The notes beneath the pieces were generated by a model. It searched no databases and was not told the origin of the DNA. It worked only from the letters and a program-made list of their open reading frames with translations. Shown in pieces: positions 1 to 10,970 of a stretch of DNA of 64,000 bases. Positions within the stretch are counted from its first letter, which is position 1. Each line of letters opens with the position of its first letter. This stretch comes from Micromussa lordhowensis (Eukaryota > Cnidaria > Anthozoa > Scleractinia > Lobophylliidae), in contig CAXHUQ010000643.1 of assembly GCA_964020085.1 (NCBI GenBank), positions 31,001 to 95,000 on the forward strand, read 5' to 3'. The translations under genes were made by a program, and so were the position numbers.

Positions 1-632
1 CAGTGAATTTGACTTTAGAGAGGTTATTTTTTCAATGAGATTGTGGAGGAGCCCGAAGGAGGGTTTTGAAACTGGTTATATTCTTATCGAATGGTTTTTC
101 TGAGGAGTTCTTAGAAGTGTAACCGCTTCTCCCTTTACAAGTCCCTTTCTGACCCCTGCACGTGCCCATACTGTAGTTCAAGAGCGAAGGAATATTCTGC
201 AACGGAAAAAACGCGCCAGCCAGTCGAAGGAATAATAGAAACAGAGTTTTAGGGACAATTTGCTTGTTCCTGTGAACTTTCTTTAAGAATTTTCGGGGCA
301 ACCATTTACCATTGTCAGTGCTTGGATAGAGCGTGTGATGATTTCCGCTCTTCAAGCAGTCGCGTACATGTTTCAGAAGCTCGTCTCGTTTCCCGTTTAA
401 CTTCAATCCTCTACATTTCATCCATCGTTTTAACTATTCCACAGTATACTCCTCTGGCTCTCTTTCAAATTTAGAGCCAGGTACACCGTCCTCATCCATT
501 AAAACAGTAAAACATTGCTGCGCACTACTCGCCATTCGCATACATTTCCCCTACTTCTCTTACAGAATTGGACTTTGTTTGTCTGAGTCTCGGCGGGGGT
601 CGAATTTCGTGACGTCATTAGTGCAAAGCGCT
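1..632 (-). mobile_element. ISL2EU-type element, end fragment
   Basis: This is one end of an element continuing off the left edge. It contains the start of a SAP-domain protein on the minus strand, related to the SAP exon of the complete ISL2EU at 8.9-13.4 kb. Beyond that start the DNA ends in a terminal-repeat-like stretch (about 607-632, read on the minus strand as AGCGCTTTGCACTAATGACG). That resembles the AGCACATTTTGCACGATGACG terminus of the complete copy. The flanking dinucleotide is not AT, so the exact end is uncertain. Confidence 0.5.
32..541 (-). pseudogene. SAP-domain N-terminus of a YqaJ-partner protein, broken
   Basis: The frame starts at 541 with an acidic leader containing DEDGVPG, comparable to EDDVPG in the intact relative at 13.1-13.3 kb. 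A TAG stop at 434-436 then interrupts it. Directly after the stop comes LKRWMKCRGLKLNGKRDELL, a SAP-type helix-extended-helix motif matching LKRWLKCRGASVSGTRMQLL of the relative. The frame stays open to about residue 129 after the stop and shows no intron where the other copy has one. SAP motifs bind DNA; in ISL2EU elements the second protein carries a YqaJ exonuclease domain (family knowledge). The nuclease part would lie outside the window. Read as a decayed copy, though one stop could be an error. Confidence 0.55.
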
Positions 633-3600
633 AAGGAATATTGTCTGCATCATTTTGCATTTTGTGTGTGGGTAGAAAAATGTGTGCACTGGTTTTGGCG
701 GGTAGTCCAGGGTTTGCACCTTCACCAAGAAGGGTGTAATGAATCGCAGCCATTTCCTTAAGACACACACTTGCAAGAGAGACATCTGAAACAATGGACC
801 ACAGTACTTAATATTCTAAACATTGTATAGCTGTCCACACAGAAATTTACTTAAAATCACACATAATTACAATGCATGTATACTAAATGTTTTAAAATTC
901 AACCAATCATTTCGGGTGGTGATGTCATCAGAGGACATCACCATTTCAGACATCCCTCATCGATGTGTCTGATCTGGAATTCAGGCTATGGAAGCTAAAA
1001 TAAGCAGGCTAAAATGAACATCACAACATGCATAAGTTTCGTATTTCATACCTGAAACATATCAGTTGTAGGATCTCTACTGTATTCAACAACAACTGCA
1101 TTGCCGTGGGATAATGTGTATGATACGCTGTGGGCTTCTGAATTAACAATCTGTTTGATTAACCATCCATTAGCATCATGTTTTTGGTCAAAATGAAACT
1201 TTATTTACCCGCAATGGAGCTTGTTGTACACGCTACAACTATGAAATAAACCTTTTTGTTGATGTTGTTCTGTTGAGTAAACAAACTGATTGTACTGAGA
1301 GAAAATTAATTGTAAAAAAAATATAATTGTAATTGAGCAACAAACAAATGAATGAACAAACAAACAGAAGGACGAAAAAAACTTAGAAGTTAACCCATTA
1401 ATAATTATTCAAATTAAGTTTACTTTCATTCGCACAAGATTGGCTGTTACTTAGCTAAGTCACCGACAAAACAAAAAAAATCCTAAGAAATTGGCAACCC
1501 TGTGGCACCCCTCAGGATATAAGCATGCTTTGATATTTTTAATGCGCTTCCAGAAAATACCCATAACTCTCCCCACTGGGGTCACAAAAATTCGTAAATG
1601 TACAAAAGTAAAGAATATTTTCCAGAGTAGGAAGATGAAGGGTCATTTTTTTGTCACAAGGTAGAGTTATTTTAAGGTGTTGAATGCAGTAATACTGCTA
1701 CAAAGGTGTTTAGTTGCGGCTATTTGTTACACGTTGGTTTGCGGCAATTGGTGCATTTGAAACTCAATATTCGTCCTGAATGCAGTGAATAAATTTGTTA
1801 CTTAACAGAAAAGGTATAAACTGAGGCTTTTCTTGCCTAGACCAGTCACAGGGTCAATAATGAGAACAAAAAGCATAACACCTGACTTTCATCAGTTGCT
1901 GTGCCTAAAATGGTTACAGTACTGCATGTAAATAGAAGAGATAACTGTGAAACATTGAAAAATATATGATTATTTTGGACACATTTTTTGCCCTTGGAAC
2001 TTCCACCAAAAGAGACGATATTGACAAGCATGGAATGAAAACTCCTTGTGGTGAGGAAAGTCAGCCTTAGTTACCAATTTTAAAAATCTTACATGACTGA
2101 ATGGTATTGGGTATTTTCTGGAATCACACATGTGCGATTAAGTGTAATCTGCACACACCTGCATTCCAGTGTTTGAAGAAGCCAGGTGCAATTTGTAGGG
2201 TTGCACTCCTGAGGGGGATCCCTTCTTTCTCAAAATATACGAGCTTCGGTGACGACGCTTGAGTTCTCCTCCGTCCGGTAGAGAACCATTGTAACTGACC
2301 AAGAATTACAAAACCACACACATTTACCACAAAATGTAAACAACACAGTCATGAAAACATTTATTCCTGAATGACGGCAGGGATTGGGAAGACAAAACAG
2401 GCAAATAAGCCCACAGCCTGTAACACTGGAAAGTTATGGGCCATTATTATAAAACGTTTGGGCCATCAGGGTAAATAAATGGGCCATTTAAAAATTTTGG
2501 CGAACAATTTGTAATTCTTGATTGCTGTTGTTTTATAATTTTACAGGACTTCAAGCTAGATTAAAGTGTACGGTCACACAATATAGCTACCGGTAATACA
2601 AATTATATACATGTACAGTACCGCTCAGAAATAAGCGAACATATGACAATACGCGTATGACCATACGCGTACAATGCGTATACCTATACGTGTATACGTA
2701 TTTCTTTGTTATTCACCTCTAACTGTTTCTTTTGTGAAGTATTGTTGGACAAAACAATAAATAGCTTTGTTTGGAAAACTTAAAAAGCGAGAGCCGTTCG
2801 ATTACAGCCAAATTTGCATATTGTAAAAACATCTTCAATGAAGCTATCGTATTTCCAATCTTACAGTTCGCTTTGAAGATTTACCAACTAGCCACCGGTC
2901 GAGTAATAATATCACTGCCTACTTGCAACGACTGCTTGGTTTTCTCCCTGTTTAAGAAAAAGAGTATAATCCGCTAAGCATGTACATGTACATTTCATTT
3001 TACCGCAAAGTTCACCGTGCACGGTGAACCTTTACTGCCGTGAATCTTGTTGACAGGCGACGGCGAATTCTGCGACGGCTAGTTGTTTTTGTCGCTGCCG
3101 TTTTTCGAAGCGTCACAACAAGATGTGAAATGGTAAAAAAAAACCTCGATTCACTATATAAACTGGGTCGTCAAAGTTTTCTGGATCTTTCTGGCGCCAC
3201 ACAAGTAGTTGGTAAAATTCGAAAGGAAGTGTTCTTACAAAGGACCTTAGCATGCGGTACTCATTATGGTATTGAAATGCTTTGTCTGACTGAGGCAGGA
3301 GAGCAGCAAATTGACTAGGTCCCTGAAAAGGACTGAGCAACTTTGGAAAGGCAAGCATTTGCCAAACTCGCATGCCAAAATTGACAGTGGAGATGCCAAA
3401 AACATGGCAGATAAGTCTACCAAAATAACCATTTTTATAATTTGGGAAGCATTGTAAAATAAATGCATGTAAATAAGATTAATTTATTTTAATTTACTTG
3501 TTGTTTCAATTATTGAAAATATATAAATATTATATTTGTAACTAAACCAAGCTAAATCATGTCTCTTTTCTTAAATTTTAAATTTTTGTCACTGTGAATG

Positions 3601-5270
3601 TATATTTTGGCTAGATTGCAGAATACCTGGCCCACTTATTTGCATCTCATTAAATAAGAGTAGCAACTATTGTTATATACCTGGTTCTTCAAAGCATACT
3701 GACACATGTAAATGGCTGCGCTGGGTATTCTGCAATCACTCCTATATGTTTATATTTTTGTTTGATGTTGGTTTTTATTGTGATATCTTCACTAATATTC
3801 ATGCTACCTTGCTTGTATTTATTGTTATTATTATTCTTATAATAGTATTAACTGTTCAGTGTTGGTGGTAATTCTATCTTAAATAGCATTTTAAAAAAAT
3901 GGTTTGAAATCTGGATATTTGAGTATATGATGACTTGTGTGAATACAAAAGTAAACAGATGACTGGTACAATATTGGTTAATTGCAAGAAACTTTGTTGA
4001 AAATTTTAAAGTATATGGAGAAACTGTTGCTAAGTTTAGGTTTGTATCACTCTAGTGAAATTAAGTCGCCTAAAGTCGCTTTAAGTCGCCTAAAGTCGCC
4101 TTAAGTTGCCTTAAGTCGCCTAACGTCGCAATGATTTTTTGGCCAATTTCGCTTAAGTCGCCTTAAGTCGCCTTAAATCGCCCAAAGTCGCCTTAAGTTA
4201 CGGCGACTTAAGGTCCCAGAGTAGGCCTATGTTGAATATGTGCTTCCATGCCGAGGCCAAGTGAGCAATTCAATGTAGAGACCTGATATGTTCAGAAATC
4301 TCTTTGTAGTTCTACACAGAGGTCAAGCATTCTCAGCAGGTTCAAATGGAAATGTTTGTGGAAAAACGGAAATAATTTCCGACTGCCGGGTAGATAGTTT
4401 TTTGAAAAACTGTGTGTCACACAAAGTTTGGCCACTATTCGTGACTTGTAAACCCAAAACATTGTATAAAAGCGCTTGTTGTTTCTGACCAAAGATCAAC
4501 TACTGAAATACTCTCGGGAGGTTTCAAATAATAACAAAATTTTTTTGGAAATGGATTATCTATGAATTTTTGACAACCGGTATCTAATTTTTTGAACAAC
4601 TATGCCCATGACTGTGAGTCAAGATTTTTATACTATGCTGAGGCTAAGAGAATTTGTCTACTTACAAAGTGCACTTGTTGGTTTGATCTACAAGCACTTT
4701 CGCTCGAATAAACAGCGCACACTAGAGTTGATTCCAGAAAACAACTTGAGTCTTGATGAGCTTATAAATTATCTAATTCAAACGTAAGAAATCCAATTTT
4801 CAAACATTTTTAAAAAAATAAAATTTCAGGGAAATTACTTTCCGAAATAAATCGTGAATCTATGCTGAAAGAATTTAACACTTTGAAGCCTTGCGGCGTC
4901 CCAAAGATAAATAGTGTTCTGTTCTGCTCAACAACATCTGACTACATCCTAAAATGGTCAAAAAAGTCTCACTGTACACTGGAAATCAGAATTCGAGCTG
5001 AGAAAATCTGAGTTTTTTCTGCATAGCCTTCAAACTGCATTATCTTAAAGTTCTATGTATGTATGACTCTACACACTGCCGCCTCATCAGGCTCATGATT
5101 TCGCTCGCCTGACCCATTGGCAACCAGTGACCGTCACTGGAAAAGTGTGAGTTTTATGACAGCTGTTTACAGTATGCTTTGGTGCTTGACTAGAAACTTA
5201 AAGGTGATCTGTTATACCAGAATTTCTTGTTCAAGAGTTTTACTGGGTCATGTTTTATTTTCGTTTGCAG
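633..5270. other. Non-coding stretch upstream of the Pellino exons
   Basis: No gene is supported here. A small hairpin sits at 914-939 (GGTGATGTC/GACATCACC). A 10-bp-period repeat lies at 4061-4213 and AT-rich DNA fills most of the rest. Two short exon-like open stretches (4602-4784 ending at a GTAAG, and about 4858-5012) have no recognised domain. The upstream Pellino exons encoding the FHA-like region were looked for and not found, so the intron may be long or the gene partial. Confidence 0.5.
4061..4213. repeat. Minisatellite, ~10-bp unit TTAAGTCGCC
   Basis: About a dozen degenerate copies of TTAAGTCGCC/TAAAGTCGCC run head to tail. They are interrupted once near 4125-4150 and end in a short inverted copy (CGGCGACTTAAGG). 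Confidence 0.85.
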
Positions 5271-5402
5271 CAGTCTGGCAGCCGTGTGGCCAGTGCTCAG
5301 CCTTATGTATACCTCAAGTGTGGCCATGTCCATGGTCTTCACACTTGGAATTCACCCGAGATAAATGCTGCTGATAAAAGAACATGTCCAGTCTGTTTAC
5401 AG
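5271..5402 (+). CDS. PELI: Pellino E3 ubiquitin ligase, RING-like exon 1 of 3
   Basis: This is an internal coding exon of a Pellino-family E3 ubiquitin ligase, the enzyme that ubiquitinates IRAK kinases in Toll/IL-1 signalling. A good acceptor (TTTGCAG at 5264-5270) and donor (GTAGGAGG from 5403) bound 44 codons in phase 0. The peptide has AQPYVYLKCGHVHGLHTW followed by RTCPVCLQ. Those are the first Cys-Gly-His and Cys-Pro-x-Cys pairs of Pellino's unusual C-terminal RING-like domain. The last codon joins directly to the exon at 6371, preserving family spacing between CPxC and YVPL. Upstream FHA-domain exons are not visible in the window. The family identification is strong because all three exons match in order and phase. 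Confidence 0.88.
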
Positions 5403-5689
5403 GTAGGAGGGCTATCTTCATTTTCAATAACCAAAATCCTCCAAAGAAGAATTATTTGAAGTGTGCTATGGATCAAGTGGCCTTTAAGCCCTAGTTGGAG
5501 TCATTGTGTTGTGTTGTTGATCTCAGTACCTCTCTTAATAAAGAAATATAAATGGACTGTTACTGTGAAATTGTTAGGAGCAACCTCAGGCAAAAATGCT
5601 GGTGTAGGGGGGAACCTGCAGTGTACCAGCATCCCATCTAGGAGGATTTAGCAATAAACCATGTTTCTTCATGCCGCAGAAACCATAGA

Positions 5690-6041
5690 TTAACGCCAGC
5701 ATGGGTGACCCACTTGGCATCTCCAGTCCAGTGGATGGTTATAGGTAACGGTAAAGTCTGCATCTGAGTGGCTCATCAGGCCGGAGCTTATCCCGGCTTC
5801 AGTAGCATGAAGCGATTAGGAGTATTTCTACTCCCCCCTGGGTAGGATGCTAGTCTATTGCAGGGTTACCCCCCAGCATTAAATTTGCCAGTACCCATTT
5901 ATGCACCTGGTGGAGAGAGGCACCATGAGAGTAAAGTGTCTTGCCCAAGAACACAACACAATGTCCCCGGCCAGGGCTCGAAACCCGGACTGCTCACTCT
6001 GGAGTTGAGCTCACTAACCATGAGACCACCATGCCTCCCAT
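5690..6041 (-). repeat. tRNA-derived SINE with conserved central domain
   Basis: Read on the minus strand, the head has a pol III A-box-like TGGTCTCATGGTTAGTGAG and a B-box-like GGGTTTCGAGCCC. A conserved middle follows (TTGGGCAAGACACTTTACTC ... CTCTCTCCACC), then a LINE-like tail. This arrangement is that of an animal tRNA-SINE superfamily with a shared core. It lies in the first visible Pellino intron, antisense to the gene. I cannot fix the named superfamily (V, Deu or Meta type) without alignment. Confidence 0.65.
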
Positions 6042-6370
6042 AAATGGTTATAGACTTTTATATTGATATTTCATATCATATCACGTTGATAAAGTAAAAA
6101 CTCATTTCCATTTACTTTTAACACACGTTTACATATGTGACTACAATAGTACATGTAGAACGGTAGAACTCATTGGTTGATAGCCATATACTTTCTCAGC
6201 TTTGGCAAACATAATTTCACAAAGAGCTTGGAAATAACAACATGATTAAACTAGCTAGGATAATAATAATCGTGATTTAAGGTGGATGCTTTAAAGTAGC
6301 AGAGTCATACTGCAGCTTAAGTGCCCTATTTATTTCAATGTTACTTAATATTGATCACTGTTGAAATCAG

Positions 6371-6486
6371 GCCAGCAGTTATGTTCCATTGAGCCTTGGA
6401 AGGGAGCCAGTATTCTACCAAGGAGAACCTGTGGCAAACCATGCTTTTGTACCATGCGGACATGTTTGTTCTGAAGAAACAGTCAG
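6371..6486 (+). CDS. PELI: Pellino E3 ubiquitin ligase, RING-like exon 2 of 3
   Basis: The exon opens after ATCAG (6366-6370) with ASSYVPLSLGREPVFYQGEP. It continues to NHAFVPCGHVCSEETV, matching the Pellino segment that holds the second Cys-Gly-His-Val-Cys cluster. It spans 38 codons plus two bases, so it splits an arginine codon with the next exon. The donor is GTACAT at 6487; a stronger-looking GTAAG at 6493 would break the frame with exon 3, so the first is preferred. A foldback and an ISL2EU-like MITE lie in the following intron. Confidence 0.87.
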
Positions 6487-6696
6487 GTACATGTAAGATT
6501 CAACCGGCTTGAACAACTGTTCTCCCCTCAATTTGTTGATTGAAATTCAGACCTCTGATTGGTTGATGTGTAGTTTGGAATATTTACACAGAGATAGTAA
6601 CAAGAGGTCCTACAGAGTCAAATTTCAGAAATTTCCAAACCAACCCTGTGAACTGGGTAGATTTGGGCTTTGTATGAAGCTGACAAACGGCTAACA

Positions 6697-7115
6697 AAAA
6701 TACAAAACATTTTAGAATAAAAAGGTAGCGATACAAAAACATGAAGTTTCGGCAACGGCATGTCACCATTATCAAATGCAAATTATAACAAGGTAGTGAA
6801 CGTTATATATAAAATAGTAGGTGACAAAATACATTAGAATAAACGAGGCGGGAAAAGAAGAGACAAAAGAATGAGAAAATTTTAAATAGACAGTCTCGCT
6901 GGAATGGAGTCATTTTGAGTGTTCAGAGTCGGTCTCTTTTTCCTTATCGAAAGCATCTCATAAATAAGGCACTCGAATTTTCCGTTGCATTTCTAGTTAC
7001 TATTTTATATATAACGTTCACTATCTTGTTATAATTTACATTTGATAATGGTGACATGTCGTTGCCGAAACATCATGTTTTTCTATCGCTACTTTTTATT
7101 CTAAAATGTTTTTCA
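6697..7115. mobile_element. Foldback (MITE-like) element in a Pellino intron
   Basis: Arms of about 120-135 bp at 6697-6835 and 6995-7115 are near-perfect reverse complements. They share AAAACATTTTAGAATAAAAA at the outer end and AACGTTATATATAAAATAGTA at the inner end, with a ~160-bp unique spacer. No coding capacity is seen. Confidence 0.8.
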
Positions 7116-7348
7116 AAACCGTTCATTATTAAAAATACAAAAGCTAGGTATGTTGGGTGCTTACTGTTTAAGTCCAGAAAATTTAGTTGAAAGTCAAATG
7201 GAAATTATGAAAAATCTGTTCAGAAATAATAGATTCCCTCCAGAATTTGTCCTCTTTTTCCCTTCAGAACATAGCGGCGAAAATTTCTTACCTTTTGCTG
7301 TATTTACCAGTTTCCTGTCTCTCATCAACTGAAAACAGGAAATCAAAT

Positions 7349-7532
7349 AGCAGATTTACACAATATCATCACTTGACCACAACTACCAGAATTCCTTTTG
7401 CTTTTTCTTTGTTATTTAAATTTTGAAGCCTCAGTGGGGTTTAAATAACAATTGCTCTAATTAGCATAAGAAACAGAAAAAGTGAAGGATTCTGGTAGTT
7501 GTAGTCAAATGATGCTGTCATGCAAATCGCCT
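7349..7532. mobile_element. ISL2EU-related MITE with AT duplication
   Basis: This 184-bp element has ends AGCAGATTTACACAATATC and (reverse) AGGCGATTTGCATGACAGC, each leading into a shared inner block ACAACTACCAGAAT. The inner block and the TTTGCA-type terminus also occur in the terminal repeats of the complete ISL2EU at 8935-13363. AT dinucleotides flank both ends (7347-7348 and 7533-7534), the duplication expected for ISL2EU. It lies in the last Pellino intron. Confidence 0.7.
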
Positions 7533-7700
7533 ATTGTAAATGGTAAGTGCCATCTCATTCGGTTGGTTTTGCTGATTTTGGAAAAACCTTTAAACTGATT
7601 TAAGCATTATCCCAACCAGTTTATCCTGACAAATGGCAAGCACCTGTTGTACAGTATTTAAGGAGAACTGTTATTGAATATATATTTCCTGGTCATGTAG

Positions 7701-7824
7701 GTTTTGGCAGCAGGTTCCTATTCCCCATGGATGTGACGCTTTCCAGGCCATTTGTCCTTTCTGTGCCCAGCCTCTGGAAGGTGAAGATGGCTTTGTCAAA
7801 CTCATATTCTCAACCGATGAGTAA
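7701..7824 (+). CDS. PELI: Pellino E3 ubiquitin ligase, terminal coding exon
   Basis: This is the final exon after a TCATGTAG acceptor. Its first base completes the split arginine codon, then FWQQVPIPHGCDAFQAICPF CAQPLEGEDGFVKLIFSTDE is read to a TAA at 7822-7824 (shown as two parts). It supplies the last CPFC zinc-binding pair and the conserved hydrophobic end of Pellino proteins. The three exons together give about 125 residues, close to the normal length of the RING-like domain. No polyadenylation site was assigned. Confidence 0.88.
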
Positions 7825-8731
7825 CTTATTTAAGTTAAGAATACACCTGAGAAAATTATTCTATTCTGATTGGCCATGAGCAGTGCAGTTCAAGTGTAAC
7901 TCAAGTTTAAAAAGTGTAACTCGAGTGCAAAGTTTTAATTTGGGTACAAATAACAAGATTAATACAGACATCTAAAAATTGCAATATGTTAAAGGCAGTC
8001 AAAGTTTGCCCTATGTCTTCCAAAGATAGCTGAAGATAATTACATGATTTCTGAACTCTCACAAATATCACCTGAACATGTTTGAACCCTGGGAAGATCT
8101 CCCAAACCCTTCCAGAGATTTCTGAACAGCTTTGAAGATAATCCAAAGATTGCCAAAGATTCTCAAATATTTTCAGAAGTTTGTTGGGGTGGCACTGTAC
8201 GCTGCCTTGGTGATCAATTTAAGTACAGCCAAAGGCTGCATAGCCTGTTTTTCAAGTGTGCTATTAACCAGTCATCATATGATTTTCTCATGCAATTTGG
8301 AATAATTGTTTTAGAAACTACAAATATTAACTAAATAAATTGGATTAATTAATTAGAGTATTAGCCATGGAAACATTAACTTGTAGTTATTTATTCCAAA
8401 TTGTACTGGGAACAATCTATACAAATAAAACAAATAGTGTACAGCTTTACTCCAATTATTCACATAAATTTATAAGTTACCAGTGAGTTAAAAAATAATT
8501 TATTTGTGAAATAGTTTAAGGGTAAATATTGTGTCATGTTTCATGTTCAGATACTGCCGATGAAATTGCTGGTCATATTTAGATTGAAGGCATATAATTT
8601 AGAACTTTGGGACTGGTTGCTTCTATAGCTATTGAAATTGTACAGTAGTTGTGTCTAGTTCAAGACATTTCTTTTTCACCAACACAAAGAGTAATTCTGG
8701 TAATAATTTGTCTGCAAACCAGTGGTCTGGG
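7825..8731. other. Pellino 3' flank, no gene seen
   Basis: AT-rich DNA follows the Pellino stop and probably includes its 3' UTR. No open frame with recognisable content and no clear repeat structure was found. Confidence 0.5.
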
Positions 8732-9000
8732 TTCTGTCCTAGAGCTAGCTTTCCATAAGGCTTATCGTAGCTCAAATAAAAGGGGACGTTTATTCAAAAA
8801 TTTATAGTCCTGCAACGGGGTTACCATCACGCAAGACGCCTAAATAAAATGAAATAACTCTCCTGCAAGCCTTTTGAGGCCAGGAAGACTAATTTCACGG
8901 TCTCTTCGTTGAATCAGGAATTGTTCAATTTAATAGCACATTTTGCACGATGACGTCATGCGCGCACTGCATTCTGGTTGTTGTAGTCAGCAAAAACAAA

Positions 9001-9478
9001 ATGGCGTCTCATAGCAGGCGGGTTCACTTGCTGTGTTCCAGGGTGTTTTAGCAACAGTAAAAGAGACGTGAATCTCTCGTTCTATGGTTTCCCTAAAGAA
9101 AAGAATTTGCGGAAACGCTGGTTGCACAAAATATCGAGGAAGAATTTCTCCCCGAGCACTGGACACCGGGTATGTAGCTTACATTTCGAAGGAGGCCAAA
9201 AAAACTACATGAACAATGTTCCTGTTATTTTTCCTTTGGCAAAGTCCCATCCAAGACCGTCACCCAAACCAAGGAGAAAGGTCATTTTACACGGGCCTTC
9301 AACATCTAGTCAAGAGACACCGGCTACATTCAGTTCAGCAGCTTCAAGCACAACAGAAAATGACGAGTCGGAGCGTGATGGTACACAACAACAGATTGAA
9401 CGACTGAGAGATGAACTGCAAAACGTCCTGCGCTTAAAAGAATCATTGGAACTTCAAATTTGGTTTGAGGCGGTTTAA
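9001..9478 (+). CDS. ISL2EU transposase, THAP DNA-binding part
   Basis: The frame carries a THAP zinc finger: CCVPGC near 9029-9046, and CSLHF about 40 residues later, followed by the usual NVPVIFP end. It then has a Ser/Thr-rich linker and a short coiled-coil ([20 protein letters not shown]). THAP domains bind the transposon ends. The likely ATG at 9001 is one base out of frame with the finger: CACTTGCTG would be in frame with one T fewer, so the copy appears to have a 1-base insertion near 9028. A second frame change at about 9460 separates it from the catalytic part, which normally follows in the same protein. Confidence 0.75.
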
Positions 9479-10388
9479 AAATTCAGACAAAGATATGTCT
9501 TATTACACTGGCTTGACCTATGGTCAGTTTGTGGCGTTATTCAAATTCCTAAATGCCTATGATATTTGCCATCGACTGAATTATTGGGGCTCTGATTATG
9601 CTAAGATACAATTACCTGAAAGTGAAAAGAGGGGACAAAAGCGCTCCTTAGAACCCGAAGATGAGCTTTTTCTAACATTGTGTCGATTGAGGGTTAATAT
9701 CCCGGAGAAAGTATTGGCTGATAACTATAATATGAGTGTCCCGGAGGTTTCAAGGATTTTTGCTACCTGGCTTGATTTACTTTATTCAAGGTTAATTCAA
9801 CTTCCTGTCTGGGCTACCAAAAAGACCATTGAAGAAACAATGCCTGAAGTCTTTCAGCAAAAATACCCACTCACAAGAGTTATCCTCGACTGCACTGAAT
9901 TATTTATTGAAAAGCCCTCATGTTTCCGTGCACAATCTGCTACTTACTCTACATATAAATCCCACAATACAGCCAAGGGCCTTGTTGCAATAGCACCTAA
10001 TGGTGCCTTAACTTTTATTTCTGATCTGTATGGAGGCCATTGCAGTGACAAAATTATTGTTGAAGATTGTGGTATTCTACAGCTTCTTGAAGAGGGGGAT
10101 TCAGTAATGGCAGATCGTGGTTTTGAAATCCAAGACCTATTAGCCCCAAGGAAAGTTTACCTTAATATCCCACCATTTATGAGAAGTAAGGACCAGCTAA
10201 ATCCTGACGAAGAGGATGAAACAAGAGAGATTGCATCTGTACGCATACATGTTGAAAGGGCTATTGAAAGAGTTAAAAACTGTAACATTCTCAAACAGAT
10301 ATTACCAAATTCTATGTCTGAAGATATTGGCAAAATCTGGAAAGTCTGCTGTTTACTGGCCAATTTTAAGGGGCCACTAGTTGTATAG
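9465..10388 (+). CDS. ISL2EU transposase, DDE_Tnp_4 catalytic part
   Basis: This 307-residue frame has the DDE_Tnp_4 (IS5/Harbinger-like) nuclease fold. First Asp is D142 in VILDCTELF, second D217 in VMADRGFEI, and Glu at E264 in [11 protein letters not shown]-terminal to it is a helix-turn-helix region ([14 protein letters not shown], about 89-102). It would cut and join the element's termini. The first residues ([17 protein letters not shown]) continue the THAP-coiled coil protein after a 1-base frame shift, so this is not an independent start. It ends at TAG 10386-10388. All catalytic residues are present. Confidence 0.85.
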   Translation: MRRFKNSDKDMSYYTGLTYGQFVALFKFLNAYDICHRLNYWGSDYAKIQLPESEKRGQKRSLEPEDELFLTLCRLRVNIPEKVLADNYNMSVPEVSRIFATWLDLLYSRLIQLPVWATKKTIEETMPEVFQQKYPLTRVILDCTELFIEKPSCFRAQSATYSTYKSHNTAKGLVAIAPNGALTFISDLYGGHCSDKIIVEDCGILQLLEEGDSVMADRGFEIQDLLAPRKVYLNIPPFMRSKDQLNPDEEDETREIASVRIHVERAIERVKNCNILKQILPNSMSEDIGKIWKVCCLLANFKGPLVV

Positions 10389-10970
10389 CAATTATTTGTA
10401 ATTTTGGGTAGTAGGGATGATGCAGTGATGAGAGTGCTCTATTTCTAGCAATGTGATGTGGCTTGATTTACAGCCCTCTGCCATATGTGGGTCAAGTTTG
10501 CACTATCTTACTTGCTCCATGGGTTTTCGCAGGGTTCTCTAGTTTTCTTCCCTCCTCAAAAACTAACACTTCAAATTGCAATGTTCTACCTGGATAGAGA
10601 CCTACATGAAAACCAGTTAACTTAAAGCTGATATGACTCCCTCTCTAAATACTAGCTACATAATTTTCTTTTGTGTCCAACCCCTTCTCATTTTTTTTTA
10701 TGTTGGAAACCCTTATATACACTTGATTTTTATTATAACAAGCTACTTTGATTTGTTATTATTGGTAGTAGAGGGGACTTTGACAGGAATCATGAAAATC
10801 AATTTTCTGTGGAAATGCTTAAATACAACAGGCTTAATATATGAATATCATGAACTCAACCAAACAACGGTTCAGTGGTTATATGTATATCTGTTGGCAC
10901 TGAATTAACTGTACTCATACTAGTGCAACTCTATATCTTGTAGACACAATTTCTTTTCCAAACAATTCAG
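10389..10970. other. Space between the convergent ISL2EU genes
   Basis: About 580 bp between the stops of the two convergent genes. No gene is recognised here; it likely holds both 3' ends. Confidence 0.5.

Noticed and set aside
2641..2705. Alternating TACGCGTA-type palindromes
   Set aside because: Simple degenerate sequence with no consistent unit; not called a repeat array.
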